This document shows, in pieces, positions 11,421 to 24,660 of a DNA stretch of 64,000 nt. The position numbers and the translations under genes are program-made. The stretch spans positions 9,424,001-9,488,000 of the forward strand of contig JAILWY010000023.1 in assembly GCA_022113835.1 (NCBI GenBank), read 5' to 3'. The notes below the pieces were generated by a model. It was not told where the DNA came from, made no database searches, and was given only the letters and a program-made list of their open reading frames with translations. Every line of letters starts with the position of its first letter. Within the stretch, counting starts at the first letter, position 1. The DNA is from Atopsyche davidsoni. Lineage: Eukaryota > Arthropoda > Insecta > Trichoptera > Hydrobiosidae.

Positions 11421-13659
11421 GAATGCTAATAAAATGTGAGCTACCTATTGATTAATTGGTTTTGTTACCCACAAATTCTACGGAATATTGGCATTATTAT
11501 TTTCTTCAAAGGCGTATGCCACAATACGATAACAAACAAAATGCTACAAGAAGCTCTTGTTCAATGAGTTTTATCAAAATTTATACTACCTCTTGATTTT
11601 TATTAATTCTTTATATTTTCAAAGAGTGAGGAAACCGCTTCAATCAGGATTTGGTTTCGTCGTGAAATTGGCCAATTTATTTATAATTCATTCGAACATT
11701 TTCGACGGCTTCGGGTCTCCTATTAGTTGACAAATCTCGATAATTTTTTGGATAGCTAGATTCCTATGCTAGTGTGCACTTCTCAAAATTGAATTGTAAT
11801 ACAAAGGCTTTAGGGACAAACTTCCCAGGAGTATGGTAAAAGCCTGAGGGTAGTTTTATTTACATAAGCAAATTGGTAAACAGGTAAGTAAGGTTGGGAA
11901 AACGACGCTAACTCAATTCCATTCGTGTTCATAAAAAAGGTTGTGTTTTGGAATTTGGCTTCGTTTTCACGAAGAAAATGTAATTTTCGGGCAGATGAGA
12001 TGAATCGGCTAAAAAAGCTCGCACAAAAATGTCAACATAAATTAGCGATATAATCTCTATTTTAGGATGACATGCAAAAAATAAACTTATAAAGTTTTTG
12101 TCTTATAACTTTTCGTCAAAAGTAAAATATGCGAATATTTTGTAGTCTCGAATATTCTAATATCTTATTATTAAGCAACAATTTTTACAATTTCTTTTTT
12201 GTTATGTATTTCAAAATTATTATTAATAATTTAATGAATTATTTTTGTAACAAAAACAAATCGAAATATATTAACTGCTAGCTTGAAACGAAACTTAATA
12301 ATCTGCAAACTTCAGCAATTCAAAACTAACGTCGAATTAGAATAAATGAAATCAATTCCGATGCCTAATGGAATCATTGAATTTGGATTAAAAAGATTTA
12401 TTTGTAGAATAACCAAATATCTTTCTCGTAAATGATAATCGAGACTTCAAATATCGATTTATAGACTAATTATATACTTTTAATGATACTTACATAACCC
12501 TTAATACATGATTAATTACCAATAATTTTTGACGTTAGATTTAAACTTTTGATAAACGTTTATAAAGTATTGAATATTTAGATTCAAATTCTTATAAATT
12601 GAAGTTTTACAAAATTATTTTATAAAGTGACACATTAAAGAAAAACGATTTTTCATTTTCGATTCATGAAAAAAATGATTGTCTTTACCGTTCCTAAAAA
12701 CATTATTTTATAAAAGTGCTGATGTTCCCAAATCTTCTATTGTTTTCGTTGATAGCTCACGGTTGAGTAATGTTCCCTAGCATATGTCGTTATATAAACT
12801 GAGCCCTTCCTTTTTTTACATTTTTTTCTTCAAATAGCAAAAGGTGAGAGACTAACCAAGTGATAATATTGATATAGTTTTATTCCAAAAAGGAACGCTA
12901 AAGTAGGAGAGTAAACTAGTTATTTATTTATACTTGTAAAGCCAATAGCTCTTTAGGGTATCGAATTAATATTATTGTACCAGGGATTATCCACTTGTGA
13001 TGCAAGACGTTGCTCTATATTCATATTATTTTAGTCTAGAGGTTGCTTGCAAATTCAATGATAATATTGGGTTCTCACAGAAAATTAATTTAATCTTGAT
13101 ACACTGTAACGCGACATCTACGATATAAGTGAGGTTGGGATTAATTTGTTTATAACAATAGTATAAAACGACATCTTAATAGAGACAATTAATCAAATAT
13201 TATAATGTTAATTAAATCAACGAATAGTGTTCTGAATATCGCTTTTAATCCATATTTATTTCGTGATCTGAGAATTTTGAAATTTTACATTCAGTGTAGT
13301 TTTTGGTTAGTGCTTTTTTTGCACTGGAAGACTGCCAATGCAAAATTTACAAGTCTTGAGATCAAGAAGACCACATTTTTTAAACATTTTAAGTCTTTCT
13401 TCAACAACACTTTGGAATGAAGTTAGCAAGAAAGCAGCAATTAGTAAAAAAATCAAGTCAGAGTGAATGAGAAAAGTAAGGAAATCTTAGCACGCTGTAA
13501 AAGACGAGAACTCATTTGGAGTCGTGATTGAGAGAATTTAGTGCTCTAATTCTTTGCTAAATACAACAAGAAAAACAAAATAATTCTTTTTATTCTTCTA
13601 CAGACGAATCCTTTGTTGTAAACTAGAACAGAAAGGACAACACTCCGTTTAAATATTTA
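11421..13659. other. AT-rich noncoding DNA
   Basis: No supported gene. A perfect donor-like CAG|GTAAGTA occurs at 11881, but stops close every frame within about 15 codons upstream. A very strong pyrimidine tract with an AG precedes GTGAGAG at 12844, leaving only six bases between. A frame at 13205-13420 has no recognisable domain. Confidence 0.4.
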
Positions 13660-14340
13660 AATTTAAACATTCACAGAGGCGGCGCTGGCCATAACGGCCG
13701 GACTGGATAAGATCGCATAAATTACACCGTGCGAAGAATGTATTTGTCAATATATCGAGACTAGAAAACAAAGAGGTACTCAAGAAGGGAAGATTTCCCC
13801 TAAGGCGGTGTGCGTGAACATCCCGGGACTAGAACACTCTTGTCAGATTCGTAGATACTCTAGGGGGATGATTTACTCTTTATTTATTCGCGTCTTGGCG
13901 GGTCACAGTATCGCTTTAATAAGACCAAGAGTAGTGTTTACGTGGTACTCTACAACCTTTAATAACCCATAAAACTATTTAACACTCTCGATTCTATAAA
14001 AAATACATAAAGTAGAAAATTAAACATTTAATAAAATATATCAAAAGAACCAATTAATATTTACGCTAGGAAAAGTAATTATTATTTCACATTTTCCGTC
14101 ATATTGTTAGTATGGGGTTGTGATTATATTTTGTTTTAGATCTCGTAAGTGGCATCGAAGGGATCATCTCAGAGCTCAGTGGGGTAATAAATGTGTGCAG
14201 ATCAAGTCAGTTTACTTTAGATTGAGCGTACCACTACGAAGATACTTCAATGGTCTTCACACTTTCCATTTGCCGCTTCGTGATTCTGGAAGCCCCAGGG
14301 TCGCTATACTTCGGATTTAACAGCTCAAATTTCAGTGCCT
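13660..14340. promoter_or_regulatory. GC-moderate island
   Basis: Starts with GGCCATAACGGCC at about 13688-13700, a split palindrome, and stays GC-moderate to about 13960. A second patch lies at about 14120-14330. The 66-codon frame there has no recognisable domain. Possibly regulatory. Confidence 0.2.
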
Positions 14341-15354
14341 CTACAGTGGGCACATTTCTATTCTATTCTATTATTTGGAATAATAAAATAATGCTATTGA
14401 TTTTCTATTAGATACTATTTTATACATGTATTCACAATTTATAGATAACGAAAATATAGTAGCAATTTACTAAATTCGCACACTACATACTCACTTTCTC
14501 CCACACACACATATTATATATATATTAGTACAAATACTGTTTTATTTTCCTAAATTACTCCACCAGTATTTATGAAATATTTATCCTTGTTTTACCAGTT
14601 AAAATATGAAATTCCCAAAAATTTGCATGTGATTTTTATAAATATTTAGAAAGGTTTTATAGCAATCAGTGTTGCTGTTGATTTTGGTAATGTAAAGTTT
14701 ATTAACACTTTTACCACGCTCTTAGGATTTAAAGACTTAGGCTAAGCTTTAAAATTGTTAAATATTTTTTATTTGTCTTATTTTGTTCATCAACTAAACT
14801 AAATATAAAAATGCCAATTCAAATATTGTACTTAAAATTTTGTTTTTATAAAAGTTCAAAACTTTAATTGAACTTTCTAGCAACGTTGTAATGCAACTTG
14901 AAGAAGCGACATCATAAATCTGATAACACCAATGGGATAAATCGCTTTATCGGTCGCTTGGTTTATACATTTTTTCTGTAATTAAGTCTCATCATTCGTT
15001 TAAAGTTTTTGGATCTCTCGACACTTTCAGATAACGTGACTAACTTATTTATTAAAAAAAAAAAAAAGTAGTGAATGTATTATATATGAGTACTGTTTGA
15101 CTGTAAATCAAATTAAAAATGAATATATTATGTTGAGAAACTCTTGGTTTTTATAAAAAGATAAAATAAAGAAACTTTTTGATCTGCCTGTATCAACTAA
15201 GAAACCGTTACGTAAATCACTACCCATTGCATTAAATAGAGTACACACGAATTAACCTTTTATTTTGTTTCTTCTCTTTTAACGGAGTAAATTTAAGATA
15301 GCCTTTTATCATAATATAATGTGAATATGGTGTCAAGCCATTAACATTTATTGA
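14341..15354. other. AT-rich noncoding DNA
   Basis: No gene or RNA is visible. There is an A run of about 14 at 15054-15067. Confidence 0.5.
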
Positions 15355-16125
15355 TTTAAAATTGTAAATACGCAGCGGGCACCGCGCCGTCGTGGGCTTT
15401 CTGGTGATCAATCATGTTTGCCTAACGCACTACGTGTCCTATGTTTGTCGCCAGATTTCCCTTTCAGATTTGCCTCGAGCGTCACAGACCCTGTCGAATA
15501 CCAAATTAAATAGCTTTCAAAAGGATTCTCTTATGTAAAAAAATAAATTTATTCAGGGATGTTGCAAGCCTGAAGGCATGAACAGACGCTGTTTCCGTTA
15601 AAATGTGTCAGGTATTTTTGCTCGGCCGACTTCTACCGCACTCGTCGTGTTTCTCAATAATCGTTCCTTAAATATGCACGTATAATCTCGTTAACGCAAA
15701 CAAATCAAGATTTTTAATTTTTATTTATTTTTGATTGCTTTTCTTTGAATGTTCGTATAATCTAGAAAGATTATGCAATATATTTTTTATCAAATCTAGC
15801 ATACATATTTTATTTTCAGTCAGTTGCTTACTTTTAAATAACTAACATCTCTGCTTGTATTAAATTGTTCCTGTTTGGCTCTAATGGGCGATTTCATTCA
15901 GGGCGGGAAGCGCCGGCGCCGCGCTGAGTGCCCAATCCTTTTTTACGTAAAAATAAATATTAGCTCGGGGACATTTTAATGGAATTCCATCGACTAACAA
16001 TTGCGACCCGCGGGGCGACAGGGGAGGGGGTGATGTACGGCGACCCCACCCCTCACCCCCTGCCTCGCACTCCCTCAGGTGAACCCACCATCTGGAATAG
16101 AGCCGTGGAGCAGTGAATTGATTCT
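15355..16125. promoter_or_regulatory. GC-rich islands with perfect palindromes
   Basis: Two patches, about 15360-15680 and 15890-16115. The second holds the perfect palindromes GCGCCGGCGC (near 15910) and ATGGAATTCCAT (15979-15990), followed by a C-rich run at 16040-16070. No coding frame crosses them. Dense symmetric motifs in an otherwise AT-rich desert suggest a regulatory element. Confidence 0.25.
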
Positions 16126-17167
16126 ATTCCCATTTCCAAAGTTTGATTATGAAAAGTGATTTGTAATTCCAAGTGCCTCCTGTCTTAAATGCTTGAAATT
16201 TATCGTTCTTTACTATAAATTTTAATCAAGTTCTTAATTTAAGGTATTTAATTAAATGACGCTGGATGAAAACTCGCTCGATGCCTATAACAACATTTTC
16301 AACCTTTCCAAATTTACAGAAATAAAGTTGACTTTAAATGAAATAACTTGTTCACTATACAAACATCACGTTTGAAGTTACTATCTAAAATATTTTATGA
16401 ATTCAATGCATAAAATCCGGATACCTTTTTTCACTTTTTTTTAAAAGCGAGATAATGAACCTTTAAATGTAAAGTTAAAAAGGAATCCAATAATGGGTTC
16501 CAACAGCGAATTCGACCGGTCTGCGTTTATTGGCTAAGAGATAAAACACCAATTCCATGTTCTACGTGCCTCCCGAGCTAAACAAATCTTATCAAATTTA
16601 TAAATTTAGCACAAAGTCAACTATATTCATTTTTGCAAATATGTTTAATGATATATTTGACGTGATTAAATTAAACAATGATTTTTATATAAATTTGCCT
16701 TTTTAAATAGTATTGTTTTTATTTTCAAATAATACTATTTGAATATGAAATAAAAGGTAAGCACTGTCGGATCCGGAATCCAACATCGAAATGTGTCGCA
16801 AATAAAAAAGAAAACAGGGAGTCAGTGAAGTAAAATTAGGGCGCAAATGTTACTGATACGATCCCGATAAGAGTTTGTCGTATGATGGATTAAATTATAC
16901 GAATAAGTTATCGATGGAAACGGAAATTGAGTTCAAACGAACGAGTTTTATCATCGCCTAAGTGAATATTTTGAACTCTACAAAAGAAAGAGCCGATGGA
17001 ATTACACAGAGAGGAAAGGTAAATTGGATAGGTTAATTGTCGTTAAACGGTCGTTAATTTAGATTTTTCTTTCGTTTATTTTAAAATTGTCCTTCTACTT
17101 CTACTTATTTATTGTGTGAATGAAGAGGTTGATCATGATAAAGTACATTTTTTCAAATATTGAAAAT
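16126..17167. other. AT-rich noncoding DNA
   Basis: No gene is visible. A perfect 10-bp inverted repeat, AAATAGTATT / AATACTATTT, lies at 16705-16714 and 16731-16740 with a 16-base loop; it is probably chance or an unstable small hairpin. Confidence 0.45.
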
Positions 17168-17253
17168 TGATCAAAAAAACTCTTAGAAAAAAAATTATCG
17201 TGATTTGTGTGGGATTCGAACCTACATCCCCAAGCTTACATGGCCGGTGCATT
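17168..17253 (-). mobile_element. 5'-truncated SINE copy
   Basis: On the minus strand this reads from GCACCGGCCATGTAAGCTTG through the B box GGTTCGAATCC, then CACACAAATCACGAT and a T-rich tail TTTTTTTCTAAGAG. It matches the copy at 2885, including the tail beyond the tRNA part. Homology stops after the D-arm ...ATGCACC, so the A box is lost. 5' truncation is typical of LINE-mobilised SINEs. Confidence 0.8.
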
Positions 17254-17530
17254 TAAGTTTTTAATTTTATTTAAGCCTGATATTTAAAAATGCTTTATAA
17301 ATAAAATTTGATTGCATTATTTATAATTAAAGATCTCTAACATTTTGATACATTAATGACCTAAGGTGTAATATTTTTATTTTATGTATGTATTCACGCA
17401 TAGCAATATAAATAAAAACATATCATATTTCTTTAGGAGAAAAGTAATCTATTATATTTATATGCGACTTTCCATTTATCATATTTTTTTATTTTTTATT
17501 TTCATATACGTTTTTTTCGCTCAAATGTTT
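17254..17530. other. AT-rich noncoding DNA
   Basis: No feature is visible in this short AT-rich interval. Confidence 0.45.
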
Positions 17531-18180
17531 CTATGAACTTCTCAAACACAAAAAGTTTAACAAAATCACCGGAATCCTATCACGGAGTGCCTCTAATGTA
17601 TATCCGTCGCCCGAACAGCGAGCGACACCGAATAGGCCACGGCGGAAATCGCGATTTCGCCAAAATAAAAACGGACAAAATATGCTCTCTACGCCGGAGG
17701 ATTTAAAAAGATACAATCATACAGAGCGATGCGAAATACGGGCGCAGCGCTGGATGAAAACTAATTTTTCGGTTGGAAGAGCGCTTCAGACACTAAATAA
17801 AGGCATATCTCCGGAGGGCCTTTGCTACCGCTGACAGTGCACGCCACCAGCGCACAATGAACGCCGCCTGAATGTCAACGAATCTCAATGCCGAATCGCT
17901 AATGTTCGAATCCGCTCCAGTTCCGCGAGGCTTTGCAGGAACTTTTCGGGCGGCTCTGGCGAGGGAGCGCCCGCCGTATCGAGTGATGAGATGTTGTCTC
18001 GGGATTACTCGAGTTTCGGGAATCTCGCCGAACGTCTGCTCGGTGTGACTGATGGGATATGGAAAACGGTTAGAGTAATAATATTCCGCTGAATATAATA
18101 ATCTGTGGATTCTGGGAAATGCGTGCCTCGCCACTCCTCTCCTTCATTTCCGAGATGGCCCGGGGCGTTTTGAGGATGTT
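17531..18180. promoter_or_regulatory. GC-rich island
   Basis: Marked compositional island with many CG dinucleotides. A 113-codon minus-strand frame (17793-18134) and a 61-codon one (17531-17716) cross it. Neither resembles a known family, and no splice signals or signal peptide frame them. Probably noncoding and regulatory, though a rapidly evolving exon cannot be excluded. Confidence 0.22.
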
Positions 18181-19280
18181 ATTTAGGTCTGATAATACAC
18201 ACATGTCAGAAACATAGTCGTTTTATATTGTAACAAAGCAAACTTCAAAAAGTAATTCTTAAAATAATTATTTAGTTGCTATCAGAAAATTTTGAAGAGC
18301 ATGCTTTTCAATAACAGTATATTATTAAAAAAAGTTTTACTACAGGAATGTTATTTATCTTAGTCATATCATTATATTAAATTTTTACATTTAAACAGTT
18401 CAATAAAATAAATTGAATTGTAATTGAGACAAAAAAAAGGCTAAAATTTGAAATCTTTTACAACAAAAGTGTGAGTTTCTCTGGAAGAATTCTCTTCAGA
18501 AGAGCCCCGCGACGCTAACGAAGGTCGTAATTAAGTGTTTGCTGTGGAACTCTCAGTCGCCAATTACGGGAAAATTTCAAGGGACAATTTTCGGCAACAG
18601 TGACGCCCGGTAAAAAGGCACTATCAAGTTTGACTAATTGCCATTCACCGCTTAGCAGGAATGCTACCCCTCCAACCCCAGCGCGGGTCTGAAAATAATT
18701 TTAAAATGCAAATAAGAAAAATGCAAAGTTTGTTTTGAATGCGAATACTTGAAACCCCGCTTATTTTTAGAAAGAAAAAAAAATACCGAGAGTTTTACTT
18801 TTTGCGACTTGCCTAAAATCTGTAATAAACAATATAATTAATTTACTCATAATATAGAATTCCATTCTGTTGTGATGAAAAATATTCACGAGACCAAATT
18901 AAGCGTTGAGATAATTAATTTGAAAGTTCAATTTGAATCATCAAGCCAATCCTGATAATAAATGTCCGTAATTAAAGCACGGCAGACAAATTATTTAATC
19001 CCATTCCGTTGGGGATCTCATCTCCTAACTGCAGTTTTCCAAAGGGACCGGATTTGTGTTTGGAATTCAGAGGCTGACCTGCTTATCCCTCCCACGCTCG
19101 AGAGGGGCTTCTCCCTCTCGTCCCGTTCCTCTCTATTGCTCTCTATTTCTATGTCCGAAGCAATTTATAAGTCAAACTGTCGCTGCGTCCCCACTGCTAT
19201 GGGAGGGCGCTTTTGTTCAATACAACCTCTCCAGGCAAAATATCAACCACAGGCACTCATATTTCTAGTACATACTTGAT
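18181..19280. other. AT-rich DNA with two GC-moderate patches
   Basis: Patches lie at about 18480-18690 and 18960-19270. The second includes TAATCCC at about 18996-19002, a Bicoid/Otd-type homeodomain core. Frames of 105 and 70 codons there overlap in different phases and match nothing recognised. Confidence 0.3.
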
Positions 19281-19860
19281 ATATTGGCTCCATCTTTATT
19301 TTTAATAATAATAAAATATAACCATAATTCGTACTTAAAATTATTGTATTTTAATAAAAAAAAATAATTTCTGCAACCTTTTAGTGCACGAAAACAAATA
19401 CATTTAAAAATAAAATAATCCTACTAAAAAAACTCGATCTGTAATTTGGTATGAAATTATTTCATATGAATACTTATTCGTATGTATTTCTAAATATAGG
19501 AATATGATAATATATTCCAACACTTCGCAGTGTGAAGTTTCTGTTTAACTTGAATATAGTTATAAAGTTTCGAACTTGAAAGAGCATACATAATTAATTA
19601 TCGATAACTATAAATTGTTCAAAACTTTACCTTACTTACCAGTTAAAATAAAATTTACCTCTCTTCGTTAACTTAATAATTTTAGCTTGAAAAATATTTC
19701 GGCAATATTTTATAATAAGAATATGAAATTTGAAATATATACTACATATATAATAAAACATAAATTTTATTATCATAAAAAATCACTTAAATAATAAGTT
19801 AAAATATTAACTAAAGCTTAAGTATAAATTTATTATATGCTAAGTAGAGCCTAAACAGAT
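19281..19860. other. AT-rich noncoding DNA
   Basis: No gene or repeat is visible. Confidence 0.5.
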
Positions 19861-20185
19861 GCATTGTTTGCAATTAACAAACACGTCTAGGATTTATCAC
19901 AGTGATTGGAACAAACACAATCCTCCGTTCAGTTCAATGAATTTAACCTCTTTGGGAATCCTGCGTAATGGAATACGTGCAGACCCATTGTTCACGTAAC
20001 AGCCCCCCATGATGATAGGCAAACTCAGCCTCTGTGTCAAATTGCATGTATCCACAATACATCATACATTTTAAGCTGTTTGGAGCGGTGACCGTAGGCT
20101 CTACACGCCGTGCACACAACCGTGCCTCGACATGGTAAACAAGAGCGCCGCCAACAAAAGGATGGTTTTGGTTATGCCATTAATA
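19861..20185. promoter_or_regulatory. GC-moderate island with a forkhead-type site
   Basis: Contains GTAAACAA at 20135-20142, a forkhead/Fox consensus, next to GAGCGCCGCC and followed by GCCATTAATAAAC, which includes homeodomain-type ATTA cores. No frame of note crosses it. Candidate enhancer. Confidence 0.25.
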
Positions 20186-20313
20186 AACTCAATGCAGACC
20201 AACAGGCTAGAATTAAGATAGACAAAATTTGATTTCTCAAAAACATATTAATACATCACATTATCTTTGCAAAATAGGTAATATAGCACAAACATGTAAT
20301 TATAAATATACTC

Positions 20314-20470
20314 TTACTAATATGATTAGGCACATTAGTTCATATATAGAAGATGATTTAAAGAAACTCTCAGAAAATTCAAATCCCACACAAATCCCGA
20401 TGATATTTTTCTGAGAGTTTCTTTAAATCATCTTCTATATATGAACTAATGTGCCTAATCATATAAGTAA
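20314..20470. repeat. 64-bp-arm palindrome built on a SINE tail
   Basis: Arms 20314-20377 and 20407-20470 are reverse complements at 63 of 64 positions; the only mismatch is 20319/20465. The 29-base loop (20378-20406) reads TTCAAATCCCACACAAATCC and onward, which is the B-box end and tail of the SINE family at 2885 and 17.2 kb. The right arm begins with the SINE tail TTTTCTGAGA and the left arm is its inverted copy. The open frame across it is a by-product. As RNA this would form a 64-bp duplex hairpin. Confidence 0.95.
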
Positions 20471-22360
20471 TAATATAATAAACCCGTAATGGGTTATAAA
20501 TACGCATCTGATTGACGTTTAATCAAAAAATCGACATATAAATATACTCATAAATTATTATTTTCTAATGTAATATAATGAATTGTATTTTGTCTTTAGC
20601 GGTGCAACTTTAAGTGAAATTAAAAGTATTGTTTCATTTCATATGTACTGTTTGAAGAAAACATCAAAGGAGAGCTTCTTACAACGTTATTTTTCAATAA
20701 ATCGTTCGTGTCTAGATGAAATTCTTCGATAGAAAAAATGATTTCGACGGTTTGCTTTTGTGCGAATCGACTTCAAAGCGATGTCAATCTGACAGTTCCA
20801 ATTCCTTATTCATGAAACTATTGTGGGTTTTGTGAAACGCCGTTATAAAGTTACGCTGTACGTACACTGCTCCGAGGCTTCTTGTATTATATATTCCTTA
20901 GTTGGATAATCAGACCATAAAAGCAATTTACAGTAAGTGTGGTTGTTTCATAGCCGCATTTGTAATTAAATTTTAAGTTAATAGACTTAAATTAAAATTA
21001 TAAGGAAACAACTAATTATGAAAATGTTTACAATCAAAAATAAACCTATAAAAGCTTTGCCTTTAGATTAAAAAAAAAACAATCTACATCTTAAAATAGC
21101 TATTATCTATTAATATTTTGATTAAAATAAATGACACGATTCCTTGAATATTGAAGAGTGAAGAACTTTTGAAGAGTTTATTATTTTGTGAGACCTGCAG
21201 AAAAGAGCCTTTAGGGCATACACCCTATCGTTAAATTTTTATTTTCTTTTCATACCATTCTTAGCATTTTCCGTTTACATTCATTGGCCTACAAAGTATT
21301 TATGTGAGATTTCCCTGTTTATCTTGTATTTCATTCGTCGGTACATTTATGTCCTCTAAATATTTATCGTCTTATTTACGTTACTTTTCGCGAGTTGAGA
21401 GTGTTAAGGGAACAATTGGGTGATTCTCAGCGTAGAGATTTAACAAAATCTTCTTGTAAAAATGCTCTGCAATTTCTAGCTTTTATTTTGAACACATGAA
21501 GCTAATCCGAGCAGATTGTGCGATATGTATAAAGAAACGTACAAGCATTTGCTTTCTTACCACGAATATTTTTCTCCTTTAATAAAACACGTGTATCGAG
21601 TGCTGTTTGTTTTTTTTTGCATTTATAAACGAGATTAAGATGTAAAATTGTATTTTCTTATTCTTTCTTCACCTTAACATATTAATATAGATGTGAGTCT
21701 TTCTTTTGAATTTTTATTTCGTTTTTATATATTTTCATAAGATACATAAGTACAATCAAATTAAATATGTATATATATTATATAGATGCATTAAACGTAT
21801 GTTTTAATAAAGAATAGGGTAAGCACGCAGAGCGTAGCCCACTTTGATGCTACATTATTCAGTATTCTTTATACGTTACGTTTTCTTTCCATCGACCTAA
21901 CTGTTGTTATCTTAGCTCGTGCAGGGATTTTGCCGGACCTTTCAGTAGATCTATTACCAAGGCACACTCAGTGCTCTGCTGAGAGACTTCAGGCGTTTGT
22001 TACCCTGAACGTTTACGACAAACGAATGGAAATATTTTACGATAGAGAATTTTCAAAACCTGTTTCCAAAAGAACAAATCACCTTTTGCTTAGAAAAGGC
22101 AATATTTTAACATTGAAAATACTAAAACTTGAAAACAAACGATTGGAAATAAACTAAAAATAATTAAGTTATGGAAAAATATTAATAATTTAATATTTTT
22201 ATTATACATATATATATAAAAAAATATATATAAATTAAGTTTATATGTGAAAGTACACTTCACAGCTTGTTTATACATGCATTAGCAATTTAAAAAATAT
22301 TTCATATCTGGCATTTAAACTAAAAGTATTCATGCTAACATACCGCGTTTCTCATTTCAG
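20471..22360. other. AT-rich noncoding DNA
   Basis: No supported gene. A 75-codon frame at 21930-22157 starts at a TTG codon and shows no domain. A small hairpin AACCC/GGGTT lies near 20481-20495. Confidence 0.4.
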
Positions 22361-22491
22361 AGCTATCCAGTGTTATTTCTGTAAATCAGAAACAGCCACC
22401 AGCTTTGTGCCGCGAGATGAATACCGAAAAAACGGGAAAGTGTCGATCCTATTTGCGTTAACCACAAATGCTTTTGAAACTCAACTGTGCG
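22361..22491 (+). CDS. Candidate internal coding exon
   Basis: A strong acceptor (GTTTCTCATTTCAG) precedes 22361 and a moderate donor (GCG|GTAATA) follows 22491, bounding 131 nt open in the frame A|GCT ATC CAG TGT. The peptide begins AIQCYFCKSETATSFVPRDE and ends near TQLC. GC is higher than in the flanks, with about 42% G/C at third positions. The opening QCYFC recalls the N-terminal CxxC of Ly6/Quiver-type extracellular domains, but the next cysteine is too far away to support that family. Its phase (one base, codons, one base) fits after the exon candidate at 8679-8845, which may be coincidence. Confidence 0.25.
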
Positions 22492-23170
22492 GTAATATTC
22501 ATCAATTATCAATTTACGTTCAAATATACATTTATCCCAGTAAAGCATAGTCTGACAGCATATTTGAAAAGACATGTGATTGTTTTTTTACCGATATCAA
22601 AATGCAGGAAAAAAATAAGTTTTAATTTACACATAAAACAATTAATATTTTTGAATAAAATACTTGAGTGTTGAATTTCACAAAACAATTCATAAAAAAG
22701 ATTTCTAATATTTTAGATTTTCTTTGACTTTTATCGGAACATTTCTTTCTCTCCAACTTTATAAACGTCACACAAGCGTCATTTATTGGTTGAGAATAGG
22801 TTGGAAGAAATAGGAACTCGAGATCTTATTATTCAAATTCCAAATATGAGAAAAGTATGAATAGGATAAAACATTTACGTTATTATTTTTACGAGCAACT
22901 ATTTATTATTTAATTTATAAAAATATGTTGAATCCACTGTAAGCTTTTGATATACTCAATAACTGTTTTATGTATTTCTTTATAAAATAAATCATACTTA
23001 TACGAAGAATAAATAATAAAGATGTTAAAGCAAAATTCTTATGAGATCTTATACTGGGAAACAACTTTAGTTATAATAAATTCTAAATAATTTATTTTAA
23101 CTTTTTTACAATTGTTGAGGAATTTTATTGCGTTTTTTATATGACATTGAGTTTGTGTAGTTAGTATTTA
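22492..23170. other. AT-rich noncoding DNA
   Basis: No gene or repeat is visible. Confidence 0.45.
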
Positions 23171-23465
23171 ATTGTGATTGAAATGTCATCTCCATTAAGT
23201 TGTATTATTGATGATTCCTGCGCCTGTCATTGCATATTCTCTATTATGACAAAATACCTGTCATCCCCGAGGGAAGTCATACGAGCTCCCTCCGGGGGCG
23301 ACCGAGCCTGTAGACAATCCCCATTATCATTTCTTGGTTTAACCCATCATGCAACCGTTCCCGGGGTTGCGTGTTGGAAATTGTAAGGATTCCATTCCAA
23401 TTTGCATCGGCTCAGTGGGGCATCAAAACTCAGTCGTATTAAGAATGACAGGCAAATAGGGATTC
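23171..23465. promoter_or_regulatory. GC-moderate island
   Basis: Core at about 23255-23430. It carries a 70-codon frame with no recognisable domain and no flanking splice signals. Possible regulatory element. Confidence 0.2.
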
Positions 23466-24660
23466 AGTATAAATATTTTCTCAGTGATAAATATAACCTT
23501 TAAATATCAGCGCTTAAAAATAAGCCATATTTTATGTTTCATATACGCGTTTATATTCACGCTAGGAATGGCAGCAGTTTACACGCAACATAGAAATGGT
23601 GTAATAGAAAATTTAGTTGTTTTTTTAGAAAAATTTAATATATGTTCTGTACACGACTTTTGAAAAAAAAAAAATTTAATTCATAAATTTAAAAAAATAT
23701 TTCAACAACTTAATAACAATAAAACTGAGGATTTAAAATAAGCATTGCATTTGAAACTTTTGGCAGTAAAAATGAATTTAAAACGCCAGTAGCCTAAAAG
23801 CCTAAGCACTTTAAAATTTTGTTTAAACAATGTAATTTGTAAGTTGTTTGTAAATTTTCAAACTGTTTATGGCTAGAACAATATAACGTTTCAGGTGGTA
23901 CAAAGTAAAGGCAACCCTCAGTTTGAATTAAACGAAATATAATCACCATGTCGGCCGCTCACCTTCCGTACCTCCCCTCCTGCTCTGGCAATCAAATTTG
24001 CATGAAATTGAGATGTTTATTTAATTTGAAATTCTCCTAAGTATTCGCTTCATTTCAAATTAATCTCACAAAACGTTGCTGTTTATCACAAATATGACTT
24101 CCCTTACATAGCCATATCGTCTCGCTACAGTATCGTGATGGAGTCGAAGCACTGCACGGCCGATCCCCTCAAGACTACTCAATGAGTTTTTTTTTTAACC
24201 TTTTCACAGCAAGCATATCAATATCACACTAAAACGGTTTTGATTAAAGGTGAAAAATATATACGGTCAATTTCAGTGCTCATCTTACTTACTTAATATA
24301 AGTACAATAACGCAAAGTTTATTTCATTTCAGAAATATATTTTTAGTATAAACTCTGGTGCCACTAATTTCAACTGAATTGTGATATATATGATCTTTTA
24401 GTGTCTTTCTGGCTACAAATATAATTAATGTGGTTAGTTTATATAAACCCATTATATTCTACTAAAAAAAATTTTTTTTTTTAATTTATAGCTAAGTAGA
24501 TGCACGTAAATTATATAAATTTTATTTTCAAACTATTGCTGACTTATATTAAAAAGTTGACCGTATGGTTTCATCACAGTTTGAAGGAAAAGTGATATTT
24601 AAGACGACACGAGGTATCAATAATTGAAATATGACTCTCTTCTGATATAAACGAATAAAA
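23466..24660. other. AT-rich noncoding DNA
   Basis: A short GC-moderate patch at 23945-24180 interrupts otherwise AT-rich sequence. No gene is visible. Confidence 0.4.

Noticed and set aside
11880..11890. Perfect donor CAG|GTAAGTA
   Set aside because: All upstream frames close within about 15 codons and no acceptor is evident.
12838..12843. Possible 6-nt microexon CAAAAG between a strong acceptor and GTGAGAG
   Set aside because: Too short to judge; a chance donor after a T-rich tract is more likely.
17793..18134. 113-codon minus-strand frame
   Set aside because: It lies wholly inside a GC island and has no recognisable family or splice context; more likely a by-product of composition.
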